A stretch of DNA of 64,000 nucleotides from DASUPK01 sp963763955. GTDB lineage: Bacteria; Actinomycetota; Thermoleophilia; Solirubrobacterales; 70-9. Positions 42,308 to 51,230 of the stretch are shown one piece after another. The DNA is taken from the NCBI GenBank assembly GCA_963763955.1, contig CAVXQP010000023.1, positions 65,461 through 129,460 of the forward strand. The letters are read 5' to 3'. The notes beneath the pieces were generated by a model. The model saw nothing but the letters and a program-made list of their open reading frames with translations, made no database searches and had not been told where the DNA came from. Each line of letters opens with the position of its first letter. Position 1 is the stretch's first letter. The position numbers and the translations under genes were made by a program.

Positions 42308-43665
42308 CCCGTGCCCTCCTCCCGCTCCAGCCTCTGGCGCCTCCTGCGCATCCTCTCCTCGTGCATCCTGCGCCGCTCCTCCGGGGTTCGCTGTTGGGGA
42401 ACCTGCCGCCGGTCCTTCCTCGGTCGGGGGGTGACCTCCTCGGGCTCCTTCCGGCCGCGCCCTCGTCTCACCAGCAGCAGTCCTACAAGTATCACGATCG
42501 CCACCAGTCCAAGGAGAACGAATGGATTCTTGACGGTCGAGGTCGTCTTGTCGAATGTGGTCGCCGCGCCCACGGCGCGGGCGGCCACCAGGGGGCTGGC
42601 GGCCGCGACCCTGCCGTCGACGCTCACCGCGACGCGGCCGAGCACCTGACCCCGGCTGACCGCTCCACTCACCTTGCCCGGGGCGGTGACGTGCGTGGTG
42701 ACGCGCTGTCCACGGCGCGCGTTGATCGGCAGGGCGCGCTGCGCGACCAGCGGGAGGTGGTCGCTGCGGTAGTCGAGCTCCGGAGCCGCGAGCTCCTCGC
42801 CCCGATGGACGGGCTGCACCGAGTGGTAGAGCGAGAATCCGTACTGGAGGAGCTTCAGCGTGTCGGCGTCGCGGCTGGCCTCATCGGGAGTGCCGAGCAC
42901 CGCCGAGATCAGGGTGGTCGAATCCTGTGTGCCCGAGCCGACCAGGACGTAGCCGGCGCCGAGCGTGTGGCCGGTCTTCACCCCGTTGATCCATGGGACG
43001 GCGTTGAGCAGCGTGTCGCGGGAGGTGACCCTCCGCGGGTGATCCCCGCTGTGGAGGGTGGCGCTCGGCGCGTTGACGATCCGGGCGAAGAGGGGGTTGC
43101 GCAGCAGGATCGAGGCGAGGGTGACCAGGTCGCGTGCGCTCGAGTAGTTGTCGGGATCGTCGAGCCCGATCGGGTTCGCGTAGCGGGTATCGCTGAGCCG
43201 GAGCCGCTTGGCGGCCTGGTTCATCCGCGTGACGAACGCCGGCACAGAGCCCGCCACACCGACGGCCAGGGTCTCGGCCGCGTCGCTCGCGCTCGGCAGC
43301 AGCAGCCCGTAGAGCAGGTCCCTGACCCGCATCCGCTCCCCCGCGCGCAGGCCCAGTTCGATCTCGGCTGAGGCCTCGGGGTGGTAGTTCTGCGCCGCGA
43401 TCATCTGGCTGGGCTTGAGGTGCTTGAGGGCGAGGTACGCCGTCATCAGCTTGGTCGTGCTGGCGATCGGCAGCCGCTTGTCGGGCGACCTGCTGGCCAG
43501 GACGGAGTCGTCACGAGGGTCGATCAGGATCCACGCCTTCGCGTCGAGCCTGGGAGGGGCGGCCGCAGCCGGCGCTTGGGTCTCCGTCGGTTTCTGCGCC
43601 CCCGCCGGAGCCGCGGCCAGCGCGGCGATCGCGATCGCAATGAGGAGCGCGAACACCACGCGCAC
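42304..43665 (-). CDS. D-alanyl-D-alanine carboxypeptidase (DacC/PBP5 type)
   Basis: A 453-residue membrane-anchored penicillin-binding protein. Signal peptide to about residue 23 (AAPAGAQ), active-site SxxK STTKLMTA near 69, SASDAAETLAVG (SxN-type Ser), and KTGHT near 224. Past the catalytic domain a C-terminal helix (VLLGLVAIVILVGLLLVRR) and highly basic Arg/Glu tail follow. GTG 43665 is preceded by GGAGGGGG. It trims stem peptides in the cell wall. Confidence 0.92.
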   Translation of the reverse strand: MRVVFALLIAIAIAALAAAPAGAQKPTETQAPAAAAPPRLDAKAWILIDPRDDSVLASRSPDKRLPIASTTKLMTAYLALKHLKPSQMIAAQNYHPEASAEIELGLRAGERMRVRDLLYGLLLPSASDAAETLAVGVAGSVPAFVTRMNQAAKRLRLSDTRYANPIGLDDPDNYSSARDLVTLASILLRNPLFARIVNAPSATLHSGDHPRRVTSRDTLLNAVPWINGVKTGHTLGAGYVLVGSGTQDSTTLISAVLGTPDEASRDADTLKLLQYGFSLYHSVQPVHRGEELAAPELDYRSDHLPLVAQRALPINARRGQRVTTHVTAPGKVSGAVSRGQVLGRVAVSVDGRVAAASPLVAARAVGAATTFDKTTSTVKNPFVLLGLVAIVILVGLLLVRRGRGRKEPEEVTPRPRKDRRQVPQQRTPEERRRMHEERMRRRRQRLEREEGTG

Positions 43666-43703
43666 GACTCCCCCTCCCCGCCTGCCGTCGATTCCGCGCA
43701 CCG

Positions 43704-44021
43704 TCAGCGCAACGCTATCCGCTGGCCCTCGAGCAGAGTCTGCGGATCGAGATCGGGATTGAGGCTCTGGAGGGTGGCGACGTCGATGCCGGTCTTCAGC
43801 GAGATCGATCCCAGGGTGTCGCCGGAGTGGACGATCCATACGCCCCGCTGCACGGCCCTCTGGCCGGCCTTGCTGACGTTGGCCTTCTGCGCGTTGCCGT
43901 TGTCGTTGCCGCCGGAGCCTCCGCCCGAGGTCGCGATGATCAGGACCACCAGGATGAAGGCCGCGATCAGGGCCATCACGGCAAACGCACGGACGATTTG
44001 ATTCGGCTTGTAGTCCGGCAT
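43704..44021 (-). CDS. Membrane-anchored LysM protein
   Basis: A 105-residue protein: cytoplasmic NQIVRAF, one membrane helix (about residues 13-33), a Gly/Asn linker, and a single LysM domain (IVHSGDTLGSISLKTGI to LLEGQRIALR) outside the membrane. It should bind peptidoglycan. It lies 38 bp upstream of the carboxypeptidase gene on the same strand, a sensible pair. Confidence 0.85.
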   Translation of the reverse strand: MPDYKPNQIVRAFAVMALIAAFILVVLIIATSGGGSGGNDNGNAQKANVSKAGQRAVQRGVWIVHSGDTLGSISLKTGIDVATLQSLNPDLDPQTLLEGQRIALR

Positions 44022-44051
44022 TCGCGGGGTCGCGATAGTACCCCGGCGCTC

Positions 44052-44936
44052 CTAAGCCAGGTCCCACACGGCTGCCCGGAGCTTCTCCGCGGCCACCGCG
44101 GGATCGTCCGCGCCGGCGATGCTGCGGGAGGCCGCGACGAGCACCGACGCCGGCCGGCCCGGTGCGAGCGCCGGACCCAGGTCCTGGGGCTTGCCCCCCT
44201 GCGCGCCGATTCCCGGGATCAAAAAGACCGAGTCCGGCATCAACTCGCGCAGCCGGCCGAGATGCTGGGGCGCCGTCGCCCCGACCACGGCGCCGACGCC
44301 GGAGAGCCCCGATTCACCGGCCAGCTCTGAGGCGCTCTCCGCCACCAGGGCCGCCAGCTCCTCGTGGAGCGGCCGCTCGCCCAGCTGCGCGTCCTGAAGA
44401 CGAGCCGCGCCGGGGTTCGAAGTACGGACGAGCAGGAAGACCCCGGCGCCTGACCCGCGGGCTGCCTCGACCAGCACCTCGATTGCGTCCTCGCCGAACA
44501 GCGGGTTAGCGGTGAAGGCATCGGATTCCAGGCCGCGCACCGGCCCCCAGGGCGTCTCGGTCTCCCCGACCAGCGCCTGGCCATAGGCCCTCGCGGTCAC
44601 CGGCACGTCTCCCCGCTTGCCGTCCGCCACCACCAGGAGGCCGGCGCGCTGCGCCGCGGCGCAGACCTCTGCCAGCGCCCCCCAGCCCGGCGCTCCGAGC
44701 CGCTCGAAGCAGGCGAGCTGCGGCTTCACCGCCACGCAGGCGGGGCCAGCCATTTCGATCAGGGCGCGGCACTCCTCGAAGATGGCCGCGGCGGCGCGGT
44801 CCGCTACGTCGGTGAAGTCCGCGCCCGGGGCGGTATCGGGCGCGAGGGCCGCCGGGTCCGGGTCCAGGCCCAGGCAGACCTGGCTCCGGCGCTCCTCGAC
44901 GAGCGCCGAAAGCCGGTCGGCGAATGGGGCGGTCCT
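44052..44936 (-). CDS. pyrF: Orotidine 5'-phosphate decarboxylase (type 2), no recognisable start codon
   Basis: The frame from APFADRLSALVEERR through CLGLDPDP, VAVKPQLACFE, VVADGKRGDVPVTARAYG (catalytic Lys-Asp-Lys-Asp) to the stop is an intact type 2 enzyme, the last step of UMP synthesis. The first ATG (44753) lies after the substrate-binding GLDPD motif, so it cannot be the native start. Homologues begin MTAPFADRL; here the codon before TAPFADRL is AGG (44936), overlapping the hup TAG. A base change or indel at the start codon is implied. Confidence 0.85.
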   Translation of the reverse strand, partial: RTAPFADRLSALVEERRSQVCLGLDPDPAALAPDTAPGADFTDVADRAAAAIFEECRALIEMAGPACVAVKPQLACFERLGAPGWGALAEVCAAAQRAGLLVVADGKRGDVPVTARAYGQALVGETETPWGPVRGLESDAFTANPLFGEDAIEVLVEAARGSGAGVFLLVRTSNPGAARLQDAQLGERPLHEELAALVAESASELAGESGLSGVGAVVGATAPQHLGRLRELMPDSVFLIPGIGAQGGKPQDLGPALAPGRPASVLVAASRSIAGADDPAVAAEKLRAAVWDLA

Positions 44937-45216
44937 AGCCGCCCTTGACCTTCTTCTTCAGGCCCGAACCGGCCGAGAAGCGGGGAACCTTGCCGCCCGG
45001 GATGAAAATCCGCTCCCCGGTCCGCGGGTTCACGCCCTGTCGAGGGCCCCGCTCGGCCACCGCGAACTTGCCGAAGCCGGTGAAGTTCACGTCGCCTCCC
45101 CCTTGGAGCACGTCGGTGATGGCGTCAAGGACGGCGTCGACGGCCTGCCCAGCCCCCTTCTTGTTGCCGATCCTGCTGTCGCGTGCGAGCACGTCGAGGA
45201 ACTCAGCCTTGGTCAC
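44935..45216 (-). CDS. hup: HU-family DNA-binding protein
   Basis: A 93-residue nucleoid protein of normal length, GTG start after GGAGGAG. VNFTGFGKFAVAERG, the DNA-gripping NPRTGE arm and IPGGKVPRFSAGSGLKKKV tail. It leads pyrF on the same strand with one-base spacing at the stop, so it may drive pyrF translation by coupling. Confidence 0.95.
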   Translation of the reverse strand: MTKAEFLDVLARDSRIGNKKGAGQAVDAVLDAITDVLQGGGDVNFTGFGKFAVAERGPRQGVNPRTGERIFIPGGKVPRFSAGSGLKKKVKGG

Positions 45217-45321
45217 GTCATCTCCTCCTACGGATTGGAGTGGGCGCCGAGCCTAACAGCGAGTCCTGAAGCCAAAACTCGCTTGCGGCAACGGCTTCGA
45301 CAGCGAGCGGCCCGGTGGCCG

Positions 45322-46689
45322 CTAGGAGCCGCCGATCGCCATTTCCCCGACCAACATCGGCGCGGTGCGCACGGAACCGCCGAACGGCACCCAGCGAGCC
45401 TCGGAACCCACCGCCTGCACGGCCGCCAGGGTGCCGAGCAGATCGCCCGCGACGGTGAACTCGCGTAGCGGCTCGGCAAGCTCGCCGCCGCGGATCGCAC
45501 GTCCGGAAGCCCCAACCGAGTAGCGGCCGGTCACCGGGTTGACGCCGGAGTGGAGGCCGGCGACCTCGGTGACGTAGACGCCGTCACCCGCCCGCTCGAG
45601 GAGCTGCTCGAGGGTGAGCTCCCCCGGGTCGAGGACGAGATTCGAGGTGCTCACCGAAGGTGGCGTCCTGTAGGAACCACGGGCGGCGTTGCCGGTCGAG
45701 CGCGTCCCGCCGCGGCGCGCGGTGTAGCTGTCGTGTAGATAGGCGAGCAGCTTCCCGTCCGCGATCAGCGGAGTGCGCCCCCGGGGCGTTCCCTCCCCGT
45801 CGAACGGGGCGCTGGCGAGGCCGCCTGGATCGATCCCGTCGTCAGCCAGCACGTAGGCCGGGGAGGCGAGCTCGTCGCCGAGCCGGTCGGCGAAAGGCGA
45901 GCGCCCGCGCTGGACGTCATCGGCGCAGAGCGCCCCACCGATGAAGCCGGCGAAGCTGGCGGTGACGCGCTCAGAGAGGACGACGGGGCAGTTGCGCGAC
46001 TCCGGCTTGGTGGCGCCCAGCATCGAACTGGCCTCGTCCCCCGCCTCCGCGCCGATCTGCTCGGGGTCGAGGGCCCGCGGTGCCCGTCCCACCCCGAAAC
46101 CGAGCCCGGTCTGCACCTCGGAGTCCCTGCTCGCCATCGCCTGCAGGAACGCATAGGCGGTCGAGGCCGCGAACCGGCCGGAGACCCCGCGCGACGTGGC
46201 GATCGCTGCCTCGCCCTCCTCGTCGACATAGACGACCTCCTCGACACCGGTGACGCTCTCGTCGCGGTCGAGCGCGACCCGCTCGATCCGCTTGGCCAGC
46301 TCGATCACCTCGGCGGTCCCGGTGGCCGCGACCCCATCGTCGCGCAGGCCCTCGATCTTGGCGGCAGGCCCCGAGGGATCCGGCGCGCGCGAGTTCTCGT
46401 CCTCGTCGGCCACCCGGGCGGCGCCGACCGCCGCATCCGCGAGCTCGGCGAGCCCGGCCTCCGAGAGATCGGTGCCGTAGGCGAAGCCGGTGCGATGGCC
46501 GATCCAGGCCCGGACCCCCACGCCGCGGCCGCTCGCCTCGGTGAGGCTCTCGACCTCACCGGCGTGCACGCGGACCTCGCGGCCGCTCGAGCCCTCGCTC
46601 CAGGCCTCGGCGTCGGTGGCGCCCACCGCGGTGGCCACCTCGGCTGCGCTGCGCGCCACGCTCTCGAGGTCTGGGCCCTCCGCGCTCAT
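45322..46689 (-). CDS. tldE: TldE/PmbA-like peptidase subunit
   Basis: A 455-residue protein of the TldD/TldE family. EVRVHAGEVESLTEASGRGVGVRAWIG, RGVSGRF, GTRSTGNAARGSYRTPPSV and SGVNPVTGRYSVGASG are conserved. It lacks the HExxxH zinc motif and is the non-catalytic partner of TldD. ATG 46689 overlaps the tldD stop (ATGA). Confidence 0.9.
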   Translation of the reverse strand: MSAEGPDLESVARSAAEVATAVGATDAEAWSEGSSGREVRVHAGEVESLTEASGRGVGVRAWIGHRTGFAYGTDLSEAGLAELADAAVGAARVADEDENSRAPDPSGPAAKIEGLRDDGVAATGTAEVIELAKRIERVALDRDESVTGVEEVVYVDEEGEAAIATSRGVSGRFAASTAYAFLQAMASRDSEVQTGLGFGVGRAPRALDPEQIGAEAGDEASSMLGATKPESRNCPVVLSERVTASFAGFIGGALCADDVQRGRSPFADRLGDELASPAYVLADDGIDPGGLASAPFDGEGTPRGRTPLIADGKLLAYLHDSYTARRGGTRSTGNAARGSYRTPPSVSTSNLVLDPGELTLEQLLERAGDGVYVTEVAGLHSGVNPVTGRYSVGASGRAIRGGELAEPLREFTVAGDLLGTLAAVQAVGSEARWVPFGGSVRTAPMLVGEMAIGGS

Positions 46690-48068
46690 ACGGCGGTTCC
46701 CCCCACCGTGATCCCCTTGATCCGGACGTGGCCCTGGCCGGTGCCGACCGGCGCGGTCTGCCCGGCCTTGCCGCAGAACCCCGTCTTCATCTCGAAGTCG
46801 GAGCCGACGGCGTCGATCCGGGCGAGCGCCTGCAGGCAGTTGCCGATCAGGGTCGCGCCGCGGCACGGCTTGGTCACCTTGCCGCCCTCGATCAGGTAGC
46901 CCTCGGAGACGCCGAAGACGAAGTCGCCGGTCGCGGGCTCGACCTGGCCGCCGCCGAAGGAGACCGCGTAGAAGCCCCGATCGACCTCGGAGATCATCTG
47001 ATCGGGTGTGGCGTCTCCCGGCTCGATGTAGGTGTTGGTCATGCGGGGGATGGGCAGGTCCCGGAAGCTCGCGCGGCGGCCGTTGCCGGTCGACTCCACA
47101 CCATCGCGCCCGGCACGGAGGCGGTCATAGAGGTACGAGGTGAGCCTTCCCTCCTCGATCACCGCCGTCTTGTGGCAGGGAGTTCCCTCGTCGTCGATCG
47201 CGCCGGTCCCCCACTCGCCCGGCATGGTGCCGTCGTCGAAGGCGTTGAGCAGCGGCTCCGCGACCTTTTCGCCCATCTTGCCCTGATAGACGCTGGCGCC
47301 CTTCTGCACCGCATCCGCCTCGAGGCCGTGGCCGGTCATCTCGTGGAAGAGGACACCGCCGAAGCCTTTCCCGACCACCACCGTCATCTCCCCCGCGGGA
47401 GCCGGGTCGGCCCCGAGCAGGTCAAGAGCCTTGCGGGCCGCCTGTTCGGCGATGCGGCCGGGATCCCCGTCCAGCAACTCGAAGCCGCGGTGGGCGCCGA
47501 GCGTCTCGAATCCGGTCTCGACCGTGCCGTCCTTGCGGGCCACGACCTGGGCCCCGAGCCGGACACGGGTCCGATCATCGGTCGCCTCCAGGCCCTCGGA
47601 GTTGAAGACGGCGACGCGGCGACGCCCCTCGCTGTAGCTGGCCGACGCCTGCGCGATTTCGTGGCCGGCCGAGCGCGCCCGCTCGTCGAGCTCTCGGAGG
47701 ACCTCGGCCTTGCGCTCCGCCGGGACGGAGGCCGGGTCGACCTGGATCTCCTGGAGCCGCGGAGAGCCCCCCGCCTTGAGGGCAAGAGGCTCGCGCGGAT
47801 CGCCGCTGAGGGCGCTCGCCAGCCCGTCGGCGGCGCGCAGCAGGTCCTCCTCCGCGAGCCCATCGACGTGCGCAAAGCGGGTGACCTCGCCGTCGATCAC
47901 CCGGATCCCCGCGCCGCGCTCGCTGCCGGACTGCGGCCGCTCCACTCGCGACTCGTCGATGGAGAGGGTGAATCCCCGCCGCTCCTCGCAGAAGAGCTCC
48001 GCGAAATCGCCTCCCCGCGAGAGCGCGCGCTCGAGGACACGGGCGGCGACGTCGCGCTCCACCAGCAT
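46686..48068 (-). CDS. tldD: TldD-like metallopeptidase
   Basis: A 460-residue zinc peptidase, catalytic partner of TldE. HEMTGHGLEAD (His242, Glu243, His247) is the HExxxH metal site; GTMPGEWGTGAIDDEGTP and RASFRDLPIPRMTNTYIEPG are family signatures. TldD/E trims unfolded or RiPP-type peptides. The ATG overlaps the preceding small gene (TGATG). Confidence 0.93.
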   Translation of the reverse strand: MLVERDVAARVLERALSRGGDFAELFCEERRGFTLSIDESRVERPQSGSERGAGIRVIDGEVTRFAHVDGLAEEDLLRAADGLASALSGDPREPLALKAGGSPRLQEIQVDPASVPAERKAEVLRELDERARSAGHEIAQASASYSEGRRRVAVFNSEGLEATDDRTRVRLGAQVVARKDGTVETGFETLGAHRGFELLDGDPGRIAEQAARKALDLLGADPAPAGEMTVVVGKGFGGVLFHEMTGHGLEADAVQKGASVYQGKMGEKVAEPLLNAFDDGTMPGEWGTGAIDDEGTPCHKTAVIEEGRLTSYLYDRLRAGRDGVESTGNGRRASFRDLPIPRMTNTYIEPGDATPDQMISEVDRGFYAVSFGGGQVEPATGDFVFGVSEGYLIEGGKVTKPCRGATLIGNCLQALARIDAVGSDFEMKTGFCGKAGQTAPVGTGQGHVRIKGITVGGTAV

Positions 48069-48337
48069 CAGCTCTCGCTCCGCTGCTTCGCCTCCGCCGC
48101 CGGCTTCGTGCCGCGGGACCGCCGCGCCGGACCCGCCACCTCGATCAACCGGGAGGCGGCCAGGAACAGGGCTCGCCCCTCCTCCGAGTCGGCGGGCCAG
48201 GCCGCGCTCCGCCCGCCACTGTAGTACGTCCTTGCGAATGGCTTGCGCAGGTGACGGCGTCGGCGGATGTAGGCCGCGGCCTCGTCCGCGTAGCTCGAGA
48301 CGCGGTCGAGCAGCAGCCGGTGGGGCTTCGTCGGCAC
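48068..48337 (-). CDS. Small basic protein of unknown function upstream of tldD
   Basis: An 89-residue protein with a helical, Arg-rich middle (YIRRRRHLRKPFARTYYSGGR) and an Ala-rich C-terminus. The GTG starts directly after the previous stop (TAGGTG), and the end overlaps tldD by TGATG, so it is certainly in the operon. It could be a TldD/E substrate or adaptor, but no leader-core pattern is visible. Confidence 0.55.
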   Translation of the reverse strand: MPTKPHRLLLDRVSSYADEAAAYIRRRRHLRKPFARTYYSGGRSAAWPADSEEGRALFLAASRLIEVAGPARRSRGTKPAAEAKQRSES

Positions 48338-48700
48338 CTAGGACCCCGTCCCCACGCCGGCCAGCCTTCGCAGGGTGACCAGCATGTCGAAGAGCATCAG
48401 CGACGCCAGCGTGAACCGCTCGGCCACGGCGACCGCGACCAGGCCGCTCTCGCGGACGCAGAACGCCTCGCCATCGCCCGTCGCGACGTGGGCGTGAGCT
48501 ACCGGCTCGCCGCCGGCGGCGTCCGCCGCGGCCACCAGGTCGCGCCCGGCCTCTCCCCATTCGTCGGGATCGCCGCTGGCCGCCAGCACGTCACCTCCGT
48601 CGGAGAGGATCGCGCAGCCCCACATCTCGGGCGAGATCTCCTCGAGGTAAGACACGGCCCCAGCGGCGTCTGTGAGGGGCGGGGCGTCGACGGGGGCCAC
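48338..48700 (-). CDS. Roadblock/LC7-like protein
   Basis: A 120-residue protein: SYLEEISPEMWGCAILSDGGDVLAASG at residues 15-41, then GRDLVAAADAAGG, and ESGLVAVAVAERFTLASLMLFDMLVTLRRL ending with a long hydrophobic helix. This alpha/beta pattern resembles roadblock/LC7 proteins that regulate small GTPases. GTG 48700 starts the operon with the 89-residue gene and tldDE. No GTPase is nearby. Confidence 0.5.
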   Translation of the reverse strand: MAPVDAPPLTDAAGAVSYLEEISPEMWGCAILSDGGDVLAASGDPDEWGEAGRDLVAAADAAGGEPVAHAHVATGDGEAFCVRESGLVAVAVAERFTLASLMLFDMLVTLRRLAGVGTGS

Positions 48701-48718
48701 TAGGTCAAAATAGCGAGC

Positions 48719-48859
48719 GTGACTCTGCAGCAGGGCTCCTGGCTCACGGTCGTCGTCGTCTGCGGGATCTCGGTGATCCTCCTGGCACTCGGCGGCTACA
48801 CCGGCTACAGCATCGTCGTCGGGTTCGTCGGCCTGGCGGCCGCGGTCAATTTGACCTAA
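48719..48859 (+). CDS. 46-residue membrane protein
   Basis: GTG-started frame: short polar start, a helix (TVVVVCGISVILLALGGY) and a second hydrophobic run (IVVGFVGLAAAV) before NLT. It is divergent from the roadblock-like gene, 18 bp apart. Composition is strongly coding-like and fully hydrophobic; no function is recognised. Confidence 0.5.
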   Translation: MTLQQGSWLTVVVVCGISVILLALGGYTGYSIVVGFVGLAAAVNLT

Positions 48860-48898
48860 CGGCTTCGCCATCAGGTCGGGACCACAAGCGGCCGCTAA
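48860..48898 (+). repeat. Partial dispersed repeat (left arm)
   Basis: CGGCTTCGCCATCAGGTCGG with ACCACAAGCGGCCGC: matches the first 40 bp of copies 1-3. It overlaps the last bases of the CDF transporter. Confidence 0.6.
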
Positions 48899-49833
48899 CC
48901 GGCGCGGAAGGCCTGCGGGGACTCGGACGGATCGCGGCGCGAGCTCTCCGGCTCGGTGTGGATCAGCACCTCGGCGTCCCCGAGGTCGGACTCGATCGCG
49001 TCCCGCATCTGGTGGGCGATCTCATGGGCGCGCTCCAGTGAGGTGCCCCTGCGGAACTGCACGTGCAGGTCGATGTAGGTGCGGCGCCCTGTGCTGCGGG
49101 CCCGCAGCTTGTGGTAGCCGACCACCTCGGGCGACTCCGAGCGGGCCCTGGCGATCGCGCCCTCGATTCGATCCATCTCGGCGGCCGGCGGCGCTTCGTC
49201 TACCAGCGCCGAGGCCGACCGGCGCATGATCCGGACGCCGGCGGAGACGATGACGATCGCGACTCCGATCGCAACCGCCGAGTCGATCCATGCGGCTCCC
49301 GTGATCTGGACGAGCACCAAGCCGACGAGGACGCCGAACGACGTGAGGGCATCGGTCCCCAGGTGGGCGGCGTCCCCGGCAAGCGCCGGCGAGCGGTGCC
49401 GGCGCGCCTGTTGCCGGAGAAAGACCGAAACGCCGACGTTGGCCAGCGCCGAGAAGCCGATGACGGCGATGCCGACCCCCAGCTTTTGCACCTCGGCCCC
49501 CGTGGTGAGCCGATGGACTGACTCGTAGACGATCAGGCCGGCGCCGGCGAGGATCAGCATTCCCTCGATCGAGGCGGCGAGGCTCTCCAGCTTCTCGTGC
49601 CCGTAGGGATGGTCGACGTCCGCCGGCTCGTCTGCGCGGCGAACCGAGACGAACGCGATCACCGACGCGATCAGGTCGATCATCGAGTGGAGCGCCTCAC
49701 TCAGGATCGCGACGGAGCCGGTGATCGCCGCAGCCGCCAGCTTCAGCGCGATCAGGCTGGAGTTCGACGCGATCGAGACCGCGGCGGCGCGCGGCTTCGT
49801 GATCCGGCCCGATGCCGCCGTCACCGGGCTCAT
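48895..49833 (-). CDS. Cation diffusion facilitator family transporter
   Basis: A 312-residue CDF/ZnT metal exporter: six helices from about 18 to 210, metal-site HSMIDLIASVIA (TM2) and HLGTDALTSFG (TM5), DHPYGHEKLESLAA between, then a C-terminal cytosolic domain ending VLIHTEPE. The ATG overlaps rdgB by ATGA. Metal specificity unknown. Confidence 0.92.
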   Translation of the reverse strand: MSPVTAASGRITKPRAAAVSIASNSSLIALKLAAAAITGSVAILSEALHSMIDLIASVIAFVSVRRADEPADVDHPYGHEKLESLAASIEGMLILAGAGLIVYESVHRLTTGAEVQKLGVGIAVIGFSALANVGVSVFLRQQARRHRSPALAGDAAHLGTDALTSFGVLVGLVLVQITGAAWIDSAVAIGVAIVIVSAGVRIMRRSASALVDEAPPAAEMDRIEGAIARARSESPEVVGYHKLRARSTGRRTYIDLHVQFRRGTSLERAHEIAHQMRDAIESDLGDAEVLIHTEPESSRRDPSESPQAFRAG

Positions 49834-50423
49834 GACGGCACCTCGATGCCCAGGTGCTCGGCCAGCTTGCGCGCGGCTCGCCCCCGGTGGCTGATCGCGT
49901 GCTTCTCGGCGGGCGCGAGCTCCGCCATCGTCCGCCCGTCGTCCGGGCCGGTGTCGTCGGGGAAGAAGGCCGGGTCGTAGCCGAAGCCGCCGCAACCCCG
50001 CGGCTCGCGCGCCAGCGTCCCTTCGCAGCGCCCCTCGAACAGGGACTCCGACCCGTCCTCGTCCGCCAGCGCAATGGCGCAGACGTACGCCACCCGCCGG
50101 TCCTGCTGGGCCCCGACCTCCTCGAGCAGCTTGGCGAGGTTCTCCTCGTCGGTGGCGTCCTCCCCGGCATAGCGGGCCGAGCGCACCCCCGGACGGCCAG
50201 CGAGCCCGTAGGCCTCGATGCCGGAGTCATCGGCGATCGCGGTCCGGCCGGTTGCGGCATGGGCGGCCCGGGCCTTGCCGAGCGCGTTTTCGGCGAAGGT
50301 CTCACCCTCCTCGGGCGGCAGCTCGACCTCCGGGGGCAGCGGATCGATCTCCACTCCCGGGAGCGCCTCGCGCAGCTCGCGGAGCTTGTGCTCGTTGCGG
50401 GTGGCTAGCAGCAAAGCCGACAT
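49830..50423 (-). CDS. rdgB: XTP/dITP diphosphatase (RdgB/HAM1)
   Basis: A 197-residue pyrophosphatase removing non-canonical purine nucleotides. LLLATRNEHKLRELREAL start, DDSGIEAYGLAGRPGVRSARYAG and FGYDPAFFPDD active-site loops, and EKHAISHRGRA are all canonical. 16 bp after the rph stop. Confidence 0.96.
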   Translation of the reverse strand: MSALLLATRNEHKLRELREALPGVEIDPLPPEVELPPEEGETFAENALGKARAAHAATGRTAIADDSGIEAYGLAGRPGVRSARYAGEDATDEENLAKLLEEVGAQQDRRVAYVCAIALADEDGSESLFEGRCEGTLAREPRGCGGFGYDPAFFPDDTGPDDGRTMAELAPAEKHAISHRGRAARKLAEHLGIEVPS

Positions 50424-50439
50424 GGCCGGCTCTAGGTTG

Positions 50440-51174
50440 TCAGTCCGGGAGCTCCCCGACCGCCGATTCCTGTGCTTCGCGCAGCTTTGCGACGCCACCC
50501 TCAGCGAGCGCGAGGAGCTCGTCGAGCGAGGTGCGCGAGAGCGGCGTCCGCTCTGCTGTGGCCTGGACCTCGACCAGGCCGCCGTCGCCGGTCATCACCA
50601 CGTTCGCATCGACCTCCGCGGTGGAGTCCTCGCTGTAGTCGAGATCGCAGAGCGCGCGCCCCTCCACCATCCCGACGCTGACGGCCGCGACCGACTGGTT
50701 CAGCGGCAGGGTCTCGATGTCACCCGTCTCGACCAGCTTCGAGAGGGCCTGGTGCAGCGCCACGAAGCCGCCGGTGATCGCTGCGCAGCGGGTGCCCCCG
50801 TCGGCCTGCAGGACGTCGCAATCGACGAAGACCGATCGCTCGCCGAGCGCCAGGAAGTCCACCACGCCGCGCAGCGAGCGGCCGATCAGCCGCTGGATCT
50901 CGACCCCACGGCCGTCCTGCTTGCCCCGGCTGATGTCTCGCGCCTTCCGCTCCCCCGTGGAGGCCGGGAGCATCGCGTATTCGCCCGTGACCCAGCCGCG
51001 GCCCTTCCCCTCCATCCAGCGCGGCACGTTGTCGCTCACGGAGGCGGTGCAGATCACGCGCGTCTCCCCCTCCGAGATCAGGGCCGATCCATCCGCGGTG
51101 CGGACGAAGCCGGCCTCGATCGTCACCGGGCGCAGGTCAGCGGGCGCGCGGTCGTAGCTGCGAGAGGCGGGCAT
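50440..51174 (-). CDS. rph: Ribonuclease PH
   Basis: A 244-residue phosphorolytic exonuclease maturing tRNA 3' ends. SYDRAPADLRPVTIEAGF, GWVTGEYAMLPAST, IQRLIGRSLRGVVDF and DCDVLQADGGTRCAAITG are all family motifs, with VGMVEGRALCDLDYSEDSTA near 190. Operon rph-rdgB-CDF. Confidence 0.97.
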   Translation of the reverse strand: MPASRSYDRAPADLRPVTIEAGFVRTADGSALISEGETRVICTASVSDNVPRWMEGKGRGWVTGEYAMLPASTGERKARDISRGKQDGRGVEIQRLIGRSLRGVVDFLALGERSVFVDCDVLQADGGTRCAAITGGFVALHQALSKLVETGDIETLPLNQSVAAVSVGMVEGRALCDLDYSEDSTAEVDANVVMTGDGGLVEVQATAERTPLSRTSLDELLALAEGGVAKLREAQESAVGELPD

Positions 51175-51230
51175 GCGCGCCAGTCTGCCATCAAACGCCG
51201 GCCCCCAAACGGGAGCCGGCGCTCCATGGC

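Noticed and set aside
45291..45325. Possible further repeat copy (GGCTTCGACAGC, CCCGGTGGCCGC)
   Set aside because: Similarity too short and interrupted to claim.
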